DNA of 64,000 bases from Echinimonas agarilytica. GTDB lineage: Bacteria > Pseudomonadota > Gammaproteobacteria > Enterobacterales > Neiellaceae. Position 1 is the first letter of the stretch, and every line of letters begins with the position of its first letter. Below are positions 54,568-63,950 of the stretch, one piece after another. The DNA lies in contig NZ_JAMQGP010000006.1 in assembly GCF_023703465.1 (NCBI RefSeq), positions 124,001-188,000 of the forward strand, in the 5' to 3' direction. The notes under the pieces are model-generated. The model saw only the letters and a list, made by a program, of their open reading frames with translations, did no database searches and was not told where the DNA came from. The position numbers and the translations under genes were made by a program.

Positions 54568-56282
54568 CGTGATGACTCCTTTGATCCTGATGGCGATTCA
54601 GGGTCCGTGAGTTCCAATGGTACCGATTCTGGCATATGGACGTGAACATCTCGTTGAGGGAACGGAATTGACACGCCTTCTTCGTCAAATTTCATTTTGA
54701 CTTGGCGCGTGATGTCCCAATAGACATTCCAGTAATTCGCTGTTTTTACCCAAGGGCGAACCCAAAAATCAACAGAAGATTCGCCTAGGTTGGCAACTTT
54801 AACGATAGGTTCAGGGTGAGGGAGCACTAAATCGTGCGCCTCTAATACTTCGTGTATGGCTTTTTCTGCTTTGGCAATGTCATCGCTGTACCCAATACCA
54901 AAAATGAGGTCAACCCGGCGTATACGCTCAGCGGTAACATTGGTAATGATGTCGTCCCAGATTTTATTGTTGGGCACAATAATGCGTTGGTTATCGAACG
55001 TTTTGATGGTGGCATTCACTAAGCTTAATTTTTCCACTGTGCCGGTAATACCTCCGGCGACCACAACATCATCGACATCAAATGGGCGATAGATTAGGAT
55101 CATCAAGCCAGATGCAAAGTTAGACAGAGTCCCTTGCAAGGCAAAACCAATCACAATACCGGCAACCCCGAAACCTGCCAGCAGTGGCGCTACTTCAATT
55201 CCAATTTGGCCCAAGGCCACCAGAAAGCCAAACAGCATCACTAATTTATGTGCGATAGAAGCGAAGAAGTCTTGTAGCAAGCGCGATAGGTTCAATTTAG
55301 ATGCATTGGTGGCTTTGACGACTAAGCGCCGAACCAAGCCTGCAATAAAACGGAATGCGATGATAATGGCACCGAACAGAATCAGCTTAAACGTAAAATC
55401 TGGGCCATGTTCAAACAACCACTGCCCCATGTGTGTAAACCATCTTGAGACGAGTCGAGACATCACCGCAAAGTTGAAAATGTCCTCTGTGACAGAACCT
55501 GTGCTGGCAATCAGCGTTTCTTTGTAGCTACTTGTATTCGCGCCAATGGAGTCCATGGTGTTGATAAGCAGCTCTAGGCTAGTGTTGCAGCTGTCACGTT
55601 TGATTTGAAACGCCTTGATGGATGCGTCTAATGGCGAGACTTCGGATTCGAGTGCCGAACTTTTGGCCGTGATCAGTTCAGAAAGGCGCGAATGGCTATA
55701 GTTCAACAATAGGCTGACATTGTCGGCGCGTTCATATAGAGCCTGCTCAAATGCGCGCGTTGGCTTTTTAACGTCCGAACCAAGCCGCTCTAACCACTGA
55801 ATCAAATCCAATCGAAAAACGGTGATGTGATCGACACGTTTTTGCACTTCGCTCATTTGTTCTTCTTGTGCCAATAACTTTTCACCTTCGAGCTGGTGAT
55901 TTTCTGCCCGCAGGTCGTTCACTTGCTTGTTTAAAGTTTCATTGAACTGCGTGGCGAGATGTAACTGTCGAGAAAAGATTCCTTTCGCGGTTTCGACCTG
56001 TTTGGGACTCATATTGGTGACGGCATCGCCTTCTTCAATATATTCAGTCATCAATAATTTTTGTTCGTCGACCAGTCGAGAAACTCGAAGTTTTAGCAGC
56101 AATTTTTGTTCGCCTTTGAGCGGCTCGCTGATCTTCAAGTACTTTGTGAGCTGTTGATCAATTTCAACGATCTGATTGATCACTGGCTGATGAGAGTCTT
56201 CCGCTAATACGGCCCAAGCCATGCAAGTAAACACCATAGCGATGAGCTGTGTAACGAGGTTCGACCGTGGAATATGTTTCAT
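54564..56282 (-). CDS. MscS-family mechanosensitive channel with periplasmic coiled-coil domain
   Basis: About 572 residues starting MKHIPRSNLVTQLIAMVFTC at 56282, after an AGGGA ribosome site, with a signal peptide ending AWAVLA. A long helical periplasmic part (about 25-260) has coiled-coil character. Membrane helices and the MscS pore follow (GFGVAGIVIGFALQGTLSNFASG), then the cytoplasmic beta and alpha-beta domains (VPNNKIWDDIITN, PFPQRDVHVHMP). It should relieve osmotic downshock. Its stop overlaps the convergent AraC gene by 4 bases. Confidence 0.88.
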   Translation of the reverse strand: MKHIPRSNLVTQLIAMVFTCMAWAVLAEDSHQPVINQIVEIDQQLTKYLKISEPLKGEQKLLLKLRVSRLVDEQKLLMTEYIEEGDAVTNMSPKQVETAKGIFSRQLHLATQFNETLNKQVNDLRAENHQLEGEKLLAQEEQMSEVQKRVDHITVFRLDLIQWLERLGSDVKKPTRAFEQALYERADNVSLLLNYSHSRLSELITAKSSALESEVSPLDASIKAFQIKRDSCNTSLELLINTMDSIGANTSSYKETLIASTGSVTEDIFNFAVMSRLVSRWFTHMGQWLFEHGPDFTFKLILFGAIIIAFRFIAGLVRRLVVKATNASKLNLSRLLQDFFASIAHKLVMLFGFLVALGQIGIEVAPLLAGFGVAGIVIGFALQGTLSNFASGLMILIYRPFDVDDVVVAGGITGTVEKLSLVNATIKTFDNQRIIVPNNKIWDDIITNVTAERIRRVDLIFGIGYSDDIAKAEKAIHEVLEAHDLVLPHPEPIVKVANLGESSVDFWVRPWVKTANYWNVYWDITRQVKMKFDEEGVSIPFPQRDVHVHMPESVPLELTDPESPSGSKESSR

Positions 56283-56448
56283 GAATTCATTCCCTGAGCA
56301 AAATACTGGGCAAAGTGTAGCTGGCAATAAAGATCTTTGGAATCAAATAGCAATGTAATATGTGCAAGTGATGAGGGCCTTCCTACTTTATTTAAGCGTG
56401 AAATCTTGAGGGTTTGTACGATACTTAATCAACTAATGGGAGGCAAAC

Positions 56449-56967
56449 ATGCGCGAACGTGGATTTACTCTGATCGAGCTTACCGCTGTTTTGGTGATGG
56501 TGGCCATTGTCTCCAGCTTTGCAGTTCCAAGATTTACTGACACTCACAAAAGTGCGGTTGAAAGCAATTTAGAAGCTATGCGCGGCGCGTTGAGTTCAGC
56601 CGTTGATTTAGTGCACATGAAAGCTCAAATCGAAGGGAAAATCTCTGGCAGTGATAGCGTGGATGTAGGAGGAACCACCATTTCTATTTTTGACGGATAT
56701 CCTATTGCGCATTGGAATCGCTCGGTTCGATATTTAGTCAGTTTAGACGATGAGTCTTTTTCCAGAGTGAATTCTGAATGTGACAGTGACTGGTGTGGGC
56801 GAGGCAATCAGCTCAGCCTTCCCGGACAGCTCTCTATTAGTATCATGGGGCGTGCAGCGAAAGTGTGGCTCAACGGCTACGAGTGGGCTGATTCATGCAG
56901 TGTTTACTATGTGAATAACCTTGATGGCAGCCCACCACTCATTGATGTTGTAACGGACGGCTGTTAA
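56449..56967 (+). CDS. Type IV prepilin-like protein
   Basis: A 172-residue protein with a short basic leader, then the prepilin peptidase site RG/FTLIELTAVLVMVAIVSSFAVPRF. The glutamate at mature position 5 is kept. The globular part has four cysteines, two in SECDSDWC and two near the C-terminus, which could form disulfides as in minor pilins. A GGAGG ribosome site precedes the ATG. No other pilus genes are near. It may be a minor pilin or an MSHA-type pilin. Confidence 0.85.
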   Translation: MRERGFTLIELTAVLVMVAIVSSFAVPRFTDTHKSAVESNLEAMRGALSSAVDLVHMKAQIEGKISGSDSVDVGGTTISIFDGYPIAHWNRSVRYLVSLDDESFSRVNSECDSDWCGRGNQLSLPGQLSISIMGRAAKVWLNGYEWADSCSVYYVNNLDGSPPLIDVVTDGC

Positions 56968-57500
56968 TTAACTGCTGTTTCTGAACGAACATTGCGGGAC
57001 AATGAACAGAGTTGTGTTGCTTAATTTATCTGAATACCAATATGACCATTCAATCATTACGTTTTAGCTCATCGAAAACGAAGCCTTAAACGTCCTCTGA
57101 AGCCTTGTTGAAGACTTATTCGGACATGTTAGGCTGATTGGCGATTGAGTTGCTCTGACGACCACACAGCTTCTTACTCAAGAGCTCGACTTCCAATACC
57201 CTTAGCTACATGTTTAAAATGATACTTTGACTGTAAAAGGTGCTGATGGGAGTGACAGGGTTCAGGGCCTCCAACATCGTTCAGCTTACCGGGAGGCAAA
57301 TCGATTTGGAGAGTGGTATCCATGAGACTAGGCCTTGGCACGCCTTAGCGGCGTCCTAAAACGTTACAGGGTACCGTAGCTCTGCATCCTGCCGTGGGCT
57401 AAATAAAGCTGTTCAAGCTTGCTCCAGACGTTTGAGTCGAACCTCGCTGGGTGATTTTCAACCGCTTCTTTTTGAAATGGTATGGGATAGAAAACAAAAA
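56968..57500. other. Gene-free 530-base block between prepilin and tRNA genes
   Basis: No convincing frame on either strand. It holds several short inverted repeats, for example GCCTCC/GGGAGGC near 57270-57297 and ACGCC-TTAGC-GGCGT near 57340-57355. These could be a structured RNA, but no known RNA family (RNase P, tmRNA, 6S, common riboswitches) was recognised. Confidence 0.4.
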
Positions 57501-57524
57501 AGCCCCGTTCTTTCGAACGGGGCT
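57501..57524 (-). terminator. Rho-independent terminator of the tRNA operon
   Basis: AGCCCCGTTC-TTTC-GAACGGGGCT is a perfect 10-bp stem. On the minus strand it is followed by a T-run, 9 bases after tRNA-Phe. Confidence 0.9.
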
Positions 57525-57533
57525 TCGTTGTGA

Positions 57534-57609
57534 TGGTGCCCAGAGGCGGAATCGAACCACCGACACGGGGATTTTCAATCCCCTGCTCTACCGACTGAGC
57601 TATCTGGGC
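57534..57609 (-). tRNA. tRNA-Phe (anticodon GAA)
   Basis: 76 bases including an encoded CCA. The acceptor stem is GCCCAGA/TCTGGGC, the D-arm TAGCTCAGTCGGTAGAGC, the anticodon loop TTGAAAA with GAA, and the T-loop GTTCGATTC. It is the second gene after tRNA-Thr, 7 bases downstream. Confidence 0.97.
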
Positions 57610-57616
57610 GAATAAA

Positions 57617-57692
<76 letters not shown>

Positions 57693-57788
57693 ACACTAAA
57701 ACCGTGTGCATTCACTGCAACTTTATTCGCTGTTAAGAAGCTACGCTTAAGTCTTTCCCGACTCGCTTTGCCCTCTCAACGGGGCGCT

Positions 57789-57817
57789 ATTAAACGGATT
57801 TTGAGGTTCTAAGTCAA
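57789..57817 (-). promoter_or_regulatory. Stable-RNA promoter of the tRNA operon
   Basis: On the minus strand: TTGACT, 17 bases, TTTAAT, then AGCGCCCCG. The GC-rich stretch after the -10 is typical of stringently controlled tRNA and rRNA promoters. It lies about 97 bases upstream of tRNA-Thr. Confidence 0.7.
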
Positions 57818-57916
57818 TAGGTTTTTTTCAGTTTTTTTATTTGGCCCGTTTTTTGACCAAACTTGCGTCATATTTGTGCTATTTCACACGTTCTTTTCTG
57901 AAATTGAGCAAAAAAA

Positions 57917-57936
57917 GCCCAACGTAAACGTTGGGC
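57917..57936 (-). terminator. Rho-independent terminator after the FG-GAP gene
   Basis: GCCCAACG-TAAA-CGTTGGGC, a perfect 8-bp stem with a T-run on the minus strand, about 90 bases after the stop of the FG-GAP lipoprotein gene. Confidence 0.85.
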
Positions 57937-58028
57937 AAAAATTACAGGAGAAGAGGCAATGACGTGCCTTTCACATACACTGAGTGTTTAGTGCGCAACA
58001 CCAAACTCGTTTTTGAGGAATAAATTCC

Positions 58029-59732
58029 TCAGTAATCGATGACCAACCTTTGATTTGATTCGACATTCGATTGAATTTGTTCTCGGCCATCGGGCCAAAT
58101 GATTTTTAATTCGCTGACCGTGTCATGTTCTCCCAAGCCAAAATGAACCTGTGCAGGATTCTGAGAAACATAGTTGTTTTCGTTTCGAACCTCTCTCATC
58201 TGCACTACGCCATCAGAAGTGGTGATGTACACCCGAGCACCCAATGCTTCAGTATTTCCATTCGCTTGGCGCAATTTAATACCAAGGTAATTTCCTAAAG
58301 TACTACTGCCTAAATTTTCAAATAAAGACAGGCCATTGGTAGATGTAATACTGTTTTGACTGGTAAGAATGTCCACATCGCCATCGCCATCAGAGTCAAA
58401 ACAACTCACACCGCGACCGAGCCCAGTCTCTTCAAGCTGTGCTTGCTGCGCATATTCGGTATACGTACCGTCAGCATTGGCCATGAATAGTGTGGAAGGG
58501 TCATTGGCGTAGTCGATAGATGTATCGGTATTGTAGATGCCGACGAGCTCTTCCCAGCCATTGGTGACATAAATATCGAGCAATCCGTCGTTGTTGAAAT
58601 CTGCAAAGCAAGTGCCCCACGCCCAACCCGATTGGTGCACTTCGTACTCCAGTTGATCTGCGTGTGGCGTTGTAGAAAAACTTCCTTCACCCTGATTGGT
58701 GTATAAGAAATTACCTGGACTACGAATGAGTCCTGTTGAAGGGTTTTTGTCGTAAATTGCGGTGACAAACCAATCCAGATCTCCGTCGTTGTCCGCATCG
58801 GCAATGGCTGCGCCCATGCCATTCGCATCAACAATAATGTCTCTATCTGTCACATTTTCGAAGGTGCCGTTCATCAGGTTCATAAATACCATGGAGGTAC
58901 CAAAATCACCGGTGATGAGCAAATCTACGAAGCCATCATTGTTAATGTCGGCAAAATTTGGCGTGAAGGTGTAATCCAAGTCACCAAACATACCGTTGCC
59001 ATTCCAGACGTAAATAGTGTCGGTTATCCCTGCACTTTTACTGATGTTCTCAAATTGGAATCCACCTTTGTTCAGCCATAAATGTTCAGACTGGCTTAAC
59101 GTGGCGTCTGGCGTGTTGCCCCAATGAGTAAGAGCTAAATCTAAATCACCGTCGTTGTCGATATCGCCGAAAGCTGCGCCAATGGTGTTCAACGCAGTGA
59201 TATTGAGGCCTGTGTTCGCAGTGATGTCGGTAAACGTACCATCACCATTGTTACTAAAGACGTAAATTGAATGTCCTTCAATTGCGCCGATCAATAAATC
59301 TAAATCACCATCTCCGTCAATATCGGCAAACATTGGACCGCTGCCTTTGTGATTGGCGATAGAAACGCCAGCCGTTGTAGCGACATCTTCAAATTGGTTA
59401 TTTCCATTGTTCTGAAAGAGCTGGCTAGGAGTACTATCACCTGCTGCAATAAAGATGTCGACATCTCCATCTCCATCGTAGTCACCGACTGCGTGGCCTC
59501 CGGCAAACAGTTGCTCCATTGATTCTTCATCTCGATTTTGAATCGAGAACATGTGTGATAAACCTGAATCGGTGGGCGATAATGCAGAAAACGTTATGAG
59601 CGCTTCTGGTTCTGGGGCAGGTGGGGGCACTACGACGTTTGAGCCGTCACTACCACCGCCTCCACCACCACAGGCGGCAAGTACAAAGGACAACCCGATT
59701 ATAAATCGTGTTTTTTGATGAACCCAAGACAT
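58029..59732 (-). CDS. FG-GAP/VCBS repeat lipoprotein with ASPIC/UnbV C-terminus
   Basis: About 567 residues starting MSWVHQKTRFIIGLSF at 59732, after a GGAGA ribosome site. The lipobox is LAAC, followed by a Gly/Ser linker and PPPAPEPEA. At least seven beta-propeller repeats follow, each with a calcium-type D-x-D-x-DGD or DxDNDGD loop (e.g. FADIDGDGDLDLLIG). The C-terminal ASPIC/UnbV domain includes NYLGIKLRQANGN and VHFGLGEHDTVSELKIIWPDGR. It is surface-lipoprotein-like and lies just downstream of a TonB receptor, so it may bind the same glycan. Function inferred. Confidence 0.85.
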   Translation of the reverse strand: MSWVHQKTRFIIGLSFVLAACGGGGGGSDGSNVVVPPPAPEPEALITFSALSPTDSGLSHMFSIQNRDEESMEQLFAGGHAVGDYDGDGDVDIFIAAGDSTPSQLFQNNGNNQFEDVATTAGVSIANHKGSGPMFADIDGDGDLDLLIGAIEGHSIYVFSNNGDGTFTDITANTGLNITALNTIGAAFGDIDNDGDLDLALTHWGNTPDATLSQSEHLWLNKGGFQFENISKSAGITDTIYVWNGNGMFGDLDYTFTPNFADINNDGFVDLLITGDFGTSMVFMNLMNGTFENVTDRDIIVDANGMGAAIADADNDGDLDWFVTAIYDKNPSTGLIRSPGNFLYTNQGEGSFSTTPHADQLEYEVHQSGWAWGTCFADFNNDGLLDIYVTNGWEELVGIYNTDTSIDYANDPSTLFMANADGTYTEYAQQAQLEETGLGRGVSCFDSDGDGDVDILTSQNSITSTNGLSLFENLGSSTLGNYLGIKLRQANGNTEALGARVYITTSDGVVQMREVRNENNYVSQNPAQVHFGLGEHDTVSELKIIWPDGREQIQSNVESNQRLVIDY

Positions 59733-59793
59733 ACATCTCTCCGTTGGGTGGACGAAAAAGGGTGGCCCATAAAGAGCCACCCGTATTCACGTT

Positions 59794-62346
59794 TTATTCA
59801 AAACGATAATGCACATTTACTCCAAATGTGCGTGGAGGATTGTAGTAGGCAAATGAGCCATAAGGTGTATCTGAAATACCTCCGTCAGCTGTTTTGACTG
59901 CTTCATCAGTAAAGTTGTTAACGTAAGCTTCGATGGTGTACGGGTATTTGCCCGACTCATATCGAACGCTTGCGTCCCAAAGTTGAAAACTTTCTTGAGA
60001 GCGAAGGTTCTTCACTACATTTTCTGTCTTAGTCGCTGTGTAGTTGCCGGCTCCGTCAACATACGCAGTGTCAAGGTTGAACTCATCTAAGAAATATTCG
60101 TCAGAGATTTGAACCTTGATACGAGGTACAAGGTAGCCGTGGCCTAAATCAAACTCATGCTCATAAGCAAGCGTAAAGTCGTAATCAGGAGCGCGAACCA
60201 ATTTGTTGCCACTTAAATCAAGTGTCCCTGCAGGGCCTGGCTTGTTATAGACCTGAGCGGCAGTGTTCCCCGCATTATAATATTCATCGTATTCAGCGCT
60301 TAAGAATGCACCAGACAAGTTGAAGCGACCATTTTCAAACACTAACCATTCAAGTTCGATTTCCAAACCCTCAATAGTCGCTTCGGCCGCATTAGTCGTT
60401 CCTAATGAACCTTTATTTGAGTCTAACTCACCGTCGCCATCTGTATCGATAAGCTGAGGTGCCGACACTTGCAAATCTTCATAGTCCATTTTGTATGCAG
60501 CGATATTAGCTTTGAGCAATCCGTCGAGCCAGAACGACTTCAAACCAATTTCGTAGTTCGTTAATTCTTCCGGTGCCGCTGTACCACCAGTATCTTGCAA
60601 AATACCCGACTTAAAGCCTGTGCTCACACTGGCGTATGTCATGATATCTTCAGTGGCTTTCCAGTCAGCACGAACTAACCAAGTGGTTTTGTCCCACTCA
60701 TTGTTACGCTCGTTATTTGGATCATCCAAGTCAGGATTGTAGTTCGGGTTTGGGTTGTCATTGACTTGACGGACCCAGCAGTGAGTATCGGCTGGCATAC
60801 CTGCATTACTGCCGTTGTTCACAGCTCCAGCTTGGATGTTGGCGTCTTCATAAGGTGTGCCAAAGTCGCCTTGCAGAGAACTCCATGCGAACGGACCGCG
60901 TAAGTTCATATCACAGTTGAGTGAGCGTCCCCCTTTATCGGTTTTCTCATCTTCCATGTAACGAGCCCCAGCGGTGAGCTTGAGTTCTTCGGTGAGCTCA
61001 TAATCAACTTGTGCGAACACGGCTTTTGTTTCTAACTGGCGGTCGGGTTGGATGAATATGGCTCCACCAGCTTCGTCACCACCACCAATCCAGTTGCCAC
61101 CACCAACGTTGTACAAATCGATATCGAACCGAATCGCATTTTCTTCTTTACTGGTGTAAGCACCTACAATCCAGTTGAATGGGCCGTCGTTGTTGCTTCG
61201 TGCTTGAATTTCGTGCGACCAAAACTCGTAGTCAGACCATTCCGTTCTGTTTTCTTGGAACGTTGTTGCAGATACACCTAAATCGGTATCCGTGACTTGA
61301 GAACGTTTTTGCTTGTTGTAACCGAGAACATATGAAACGTCGATCCCGTCGGTAATTGCATAGTCAATACGAGAGCTGATCCCTAAGTTGGTCATATCAA
61401 CCGAACCAGGGCTGTCGACTACGGCTACGCGGTCATCATGCTTTTCGACAATGTATGGGTCAATCTGAATATAACCTGTGCCTTGATCTTCATACCATTC
61501 TGCTGTTGTTAACCACGTTAAACGGTCACCTCCATCATAAAGAGCACTAAGGCGGAACGATGTTTGGTCGGCTGAATCATAGCCTTTTTGGTTTCCGTCT
61601 TTAGAGACTGCAAACCCTGTAGCCGGTGCATCAAAGCGAGCACCACCGCCGATTGCAGAACCTTCTTTCAAATAGTAATCGTCATAGGAACTAATATTAT
61701 CAACATAGCCTTCGTGCTGTTGATGATAACCGGCAAATCGTAATGCAAATGAGTCGCTTACTGGTAAGTTCACGGCTCCTTTAAACATTTGCGAACCGTA
61801 GTTACCAAATCCAATTGAAGAGTCTCCTTCAAACTCACCGATACGTGGCTTTTTGGTATATAAATTGATTGCACCTACGGTTGCGTTTCGGCCGAATAGT
61901 GTTCCCTGAGGGCCACGTAATACTTCGACGCGTTCCAAGTCGTACATGAGTACTGCGGCGCCTTGTGGGCGAGGCGAGTACACATCATTCACGTGGAATG
62001 CGACCGCTGGATCGCCAAGTTCAGTTCGGTTTGTACTACCCACACCCCTCATAGTCACGTCAAGAGCGTTCGAATCGCCATGTGTTGCAATGTTAAGTGT
62101 TGGTACCAAACTGACCAGATCTCGTACGGTTTTGACTTGGTTCTTTTCAAGCGTATCGGGTGTAAACGCTGAAATCGCAATAGGCGTTTCTTGTTCACTT
62201 GATACACGCTTTGTTGCCGTCACCTCAATGACTTCAATTCCGCGTTTTGTGTCTTCCGTAACTTCTTCTTGCGCCCAAGCTGAAGACGCGGCAATTGCCG
62301 CACCCACAGCGAGAGCTACTGTTGAGACTTTCATAGTCTTTTTCAT
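59794..62346 (-). CDS. TonB-dependent outer-membrane receptor
   Basis: About 850 residues, starting MKKTMKVSTVALAVGAAIAA at 62346 (ribosome site GGTGGGG; an ATG four codons earlier is possible), with a signal peptide ending AWA. TonB box region IEVIEVTATKR, then the plug (VRDLVSLVPTLNIATHGDSNALDVTMRGVG, DLERVEVLRGPQGTLFGRNATVGAINLYTKKP) and a 22-strand barrel ending YNPPRTFGVNVHYRFE. It should import a large substrate. Divergence from a sugar epimerase gene points to an oligosaccharide rather than iron. Confidence 0.93.
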   Translation of the reverse strand: MKKTMKVSTVALAVGAAIAASSAWAQEEVTEDTKRGIEVIEVTATKRVSSEQETPIAISAFTPDTLEKNQVKTVRDLVSLVPTLNIATHGDSNALDVTMRGVGSTNRTELGDPAVAFHVNDVYSPRPQGAAVLMYDLERVEVLRGPQGTLFGRNATVGAINLYTKKPRIGEFEGDSSIGFGNYGSQMFKGAVNLPVSDSFALRFAGYHQQHEGYVDNISSYDDYYLKEGSAIGGGARFDAPATGFAVSKDGNQKGYDSADQTSFRLSALYDGGDRLTWLTTAEWYEDQGTGYIQIDPYIVEKHDDRVAVVDSPGSVDMTNLGISSRIDYAITDGIDVSYVLGYNKQKRSQVTDTDLGVSATTFQENRTEWSDYEFWSHEIQARSNNDGPFNWIVGAYTSKEENAIRFDIDLYNVGGGNWIGGGDEAGGAIFIQPDRQLETKAVFAQVDYELTEELKLTAGARYMEDEKTDKGGRSLNCDMNLRGPFAWSSLQGDFGTPYEDANIQAGAVNNGSNAGMPADTHCWVRQVNDNPNPNYNPDLDDPNNERNNEWDKTTWLVRADWKATEDIMTYASVSTGFKSGILQDTGGTAAPEELTNYEIGLKSFWLDGLLKANIAAYKMDYEDLQVSAPQLIDTDGDGELDSNKGSLGTTNAAEATIEGLEIELEWLVFENGRFNLSGAFLSAEYDEYYNAGNTAAQVYNKPGPAGTLDLSGNKLVRAPDYDFTLAYEHEFDLGHGYLVPRIKVQISDEYFLDEFNLDTAYVDGAGNYTATKTENVVKNLRSQESFQLWDASVRYESGKYPYTIEAYVNNFTDEAVKTADGGISDTPYGSFAYYNPPRTFGVNVHYRFE

Positions 62347-62413
62347 TTTCCCCACCATTGTCTTGGTTTGTTATTGAAGACTTTTTCAACCACTAACTTT
62401 TTGATTAGTTGAG

Positions 62414-62427
62414 TGAAATCGTTTTCA
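62414..62427. promoter_or_regulatory. LacI-type operator 1
   Basis: TGAAATCGTTTTCA, a near-palindrome with central CG, about 70 bases upstream of the TonB receptor start. It is one of four similar sites in this divergent region. Confidence 0.6.
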
Positions 62428-62489
62428 TATTAATCCGTTATGTTGCCCATTTGAGTTAATTTTTACTTCTTATTGGGTTCAGCTTTGCC

Positions 62490-62503
62490 TGAAAACGTTA
62501 TCT
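62490..62503. promoter_or_regulatory. LacI-type operator 2, inside a wider inverted repeat
   Basis: TGAAAACGTTATCT has a perfect left half. It lies within CCTGAAAA (62488-62495) and TTTTCAGG (62504-62511), exact inverted arms 8 bases apart. Confidence 0.5.
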
Positions 62504-62676
62504 TTTTCAGGAGTTCGCCCTGAACAACGATGTTAATATTTGGTTATGAAGTATGTAATTGTCAACTCGCCAACCTTTTAATTTGTGTGAGCTAGGTTCA
62601 ACTTCACTCTAATTAATTTTAAATTTATTATTTATCAGTGCTTTAGTGTGGCTATGGGGAAGTGTGAGCTTTGTCA

Positions 62677-62690
62677 TGAAATCGTTTTTA
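62677..62690. promoter_or_regulatory. LacI-type operator 3
   Basis: TGAAATCGTTTTTA matches the same pattern with one change in the right half. It lies midway between the divergent genes. Confidence 0.5.
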
Positions 62691-62780
62691 TATTTTTCTT
62701 TCGAACTAATTCGTTATTGGCTTAATGCCTTTTTTTGTTGATGTAAATTGCATAATCGTTAAAAAACCGAATGATTTTCT

Positions 62781-62794
62781 TGAAAACGATTTCA
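62781..62794. promoter_or_regulatory. LacI-type operator 4 upstream of the epimerase
   Basis: TGAAAACGATTTCA is near-palindromic with central CG, 52 bases before the epimerase ATG, a position where a repressor would block the promoter. Confidence 0.62.
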
Positions 62795-62846
62795 TTGTGA
62801 TTTAATTTTACGGCATTCAAAAATAACAATGGTAAACAGGGCTTAA

Positions 62847-63950
62847 ATGAACTCTTTTGAAGAGCAGATCAAAAGTGAAATCACGATGTGCATCATGCCA
62901 TTTTGGATGTACAAAGCCAGTGACCAACAAAATGGTGGTTACTGGGGATCTGTGTTGGCAAATGGATTTATTGATAAAAATGCTGACAAAGGAGGCATTT
63001 TTCATGCTCGCTTATTGTGGAGTTTTAGTTCGGCATATGAATGCTTTAGAACGGAATCTTACAAAGAACATGCGATTCGTTGTTATGCATTCATAGCCTC
63101 TAAGCTTACTTCAGAAACGGGCTTGGAACTGGTTTGGAGTCAAACTTTAGGCGAGCGTTTTGCAACGCATGAAGATTACCTAGTGACACAATGTTATTAC
63201 CTTTATGCCATTTCTAAATATGAACAGGTGATTTCTCCTCACTTAGGTAAGTCCAAAAAAATATTTGCTCACTTAGAAAATTTATTTACTGAATATTTAC
63301 TGAAAAAAGGCAAAGCCGGTGAATTATGGCGAGGCTACTTACATATGCTGGAGGCTGTTGATGCCTACTTGCAAGTCGATCCGAATAATTTATCGGCCCA
63401 AAGCGTATTCAGTGGGTTGTTTGAACGCGCGTCTCAGCTGTTAAGAACCATTGATGACGAACAAATTTCTAGTTTGAACTGGGGCCGCATCAGTGCAACA
63501 TCCTGGCTTCTATCAACTTATTACCAGGCGCACTCGACACTTCTCAGTAATATGAGTATCGAGCCTATTGCGCAAAGTCTAAGAACGAAAGTAGCGCAAG
63601 AAATGGAAATGCAACAGCAACCAGGAATTCCCTTGTGCCAATTGGATTCAACTCGCTACGGCTGGGTGCAAGCAGAAGCAATGGTAAGCCTGTGGTTCTA
63701 TGCCAAAGACTCTCTCGGTCATGGGCGATCTAATACATTGCTTAAACAATGGCAGTTTATTCGAGAGCGCATTAGTGATCACCAATTTGGAGAATGGCGC
63801 ATTGAAGCACTGAAGGAAGACACGCAGGGCTCAACACTTGAAAAAGCAGGCTTCTGGAAGTGTCCGTACCATAACTTACGCGCATGCTTAACTATTTATA
63901 AAGAATTGTTCGCGTCAAAAACGACTTTACGGGAAACACAATGCAAATAA
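62847..63950 (+). CDS. AGE-family sugar 2-epimerase (cellobiose/mannobiose 2-epimerase-like)
   Basis: A 367-residue (alpha/alpha)6-barrel enzyme of the N-acylglucosamine/cellobiose 2-epimerase family. GGYWGSV is near residue 30 and RLLWSFSSAYECF near 54. LHMLEAVDAYLQV is near 170, YGWVQAEAMVSLWF near 270 and FWKCPYHNLRACL near 345; all are at family positions. It is slightly shorter than typical cellobiose 2-epimerase (about 400). Such enzymes convert mannobiose to mannosyl-glucose in mannan use. Its 3' end overlaps a symporter gene by 10 bases. Confidence 0.85.
   Translation: MNSFEEQIKSEITMCIMPFWMYKASDQQNGGYWGSVLANGFIDKNADKGGIFHARLLWSFSSAYECFRTESYKEHAIRCYAFIASKLTSETGLELVWSQTLGERFATHEDYLVTQCYYLYAISKYEQVISPHLGKSKKIFAHLENLFTEYLLKKGKAGELWRGYLHMLEAVDAYLQVDPNNLSAQSVFSGLFERASQLLRTIDDEQISSLNWGRISATSWLLSTYYQAHSTLLSNMSIEPIAQSLRTKVAQEMEMQQQPGIPLCQLDSTRYGWVQAEAMVSLWFYAKDSLGHGRSNTLLKQWQFIRERISDHQFGEWRIEALKEDTQGSTLEKAGFWKCPYHNLRACLTIYKELFASKTTLRETQCK

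Noticed and set aside
56968..57500. RNase P RNA, tmRNA or a c-di-GMP riboswitch
   Set aside because: None of their conserved core sequences was found in the block.
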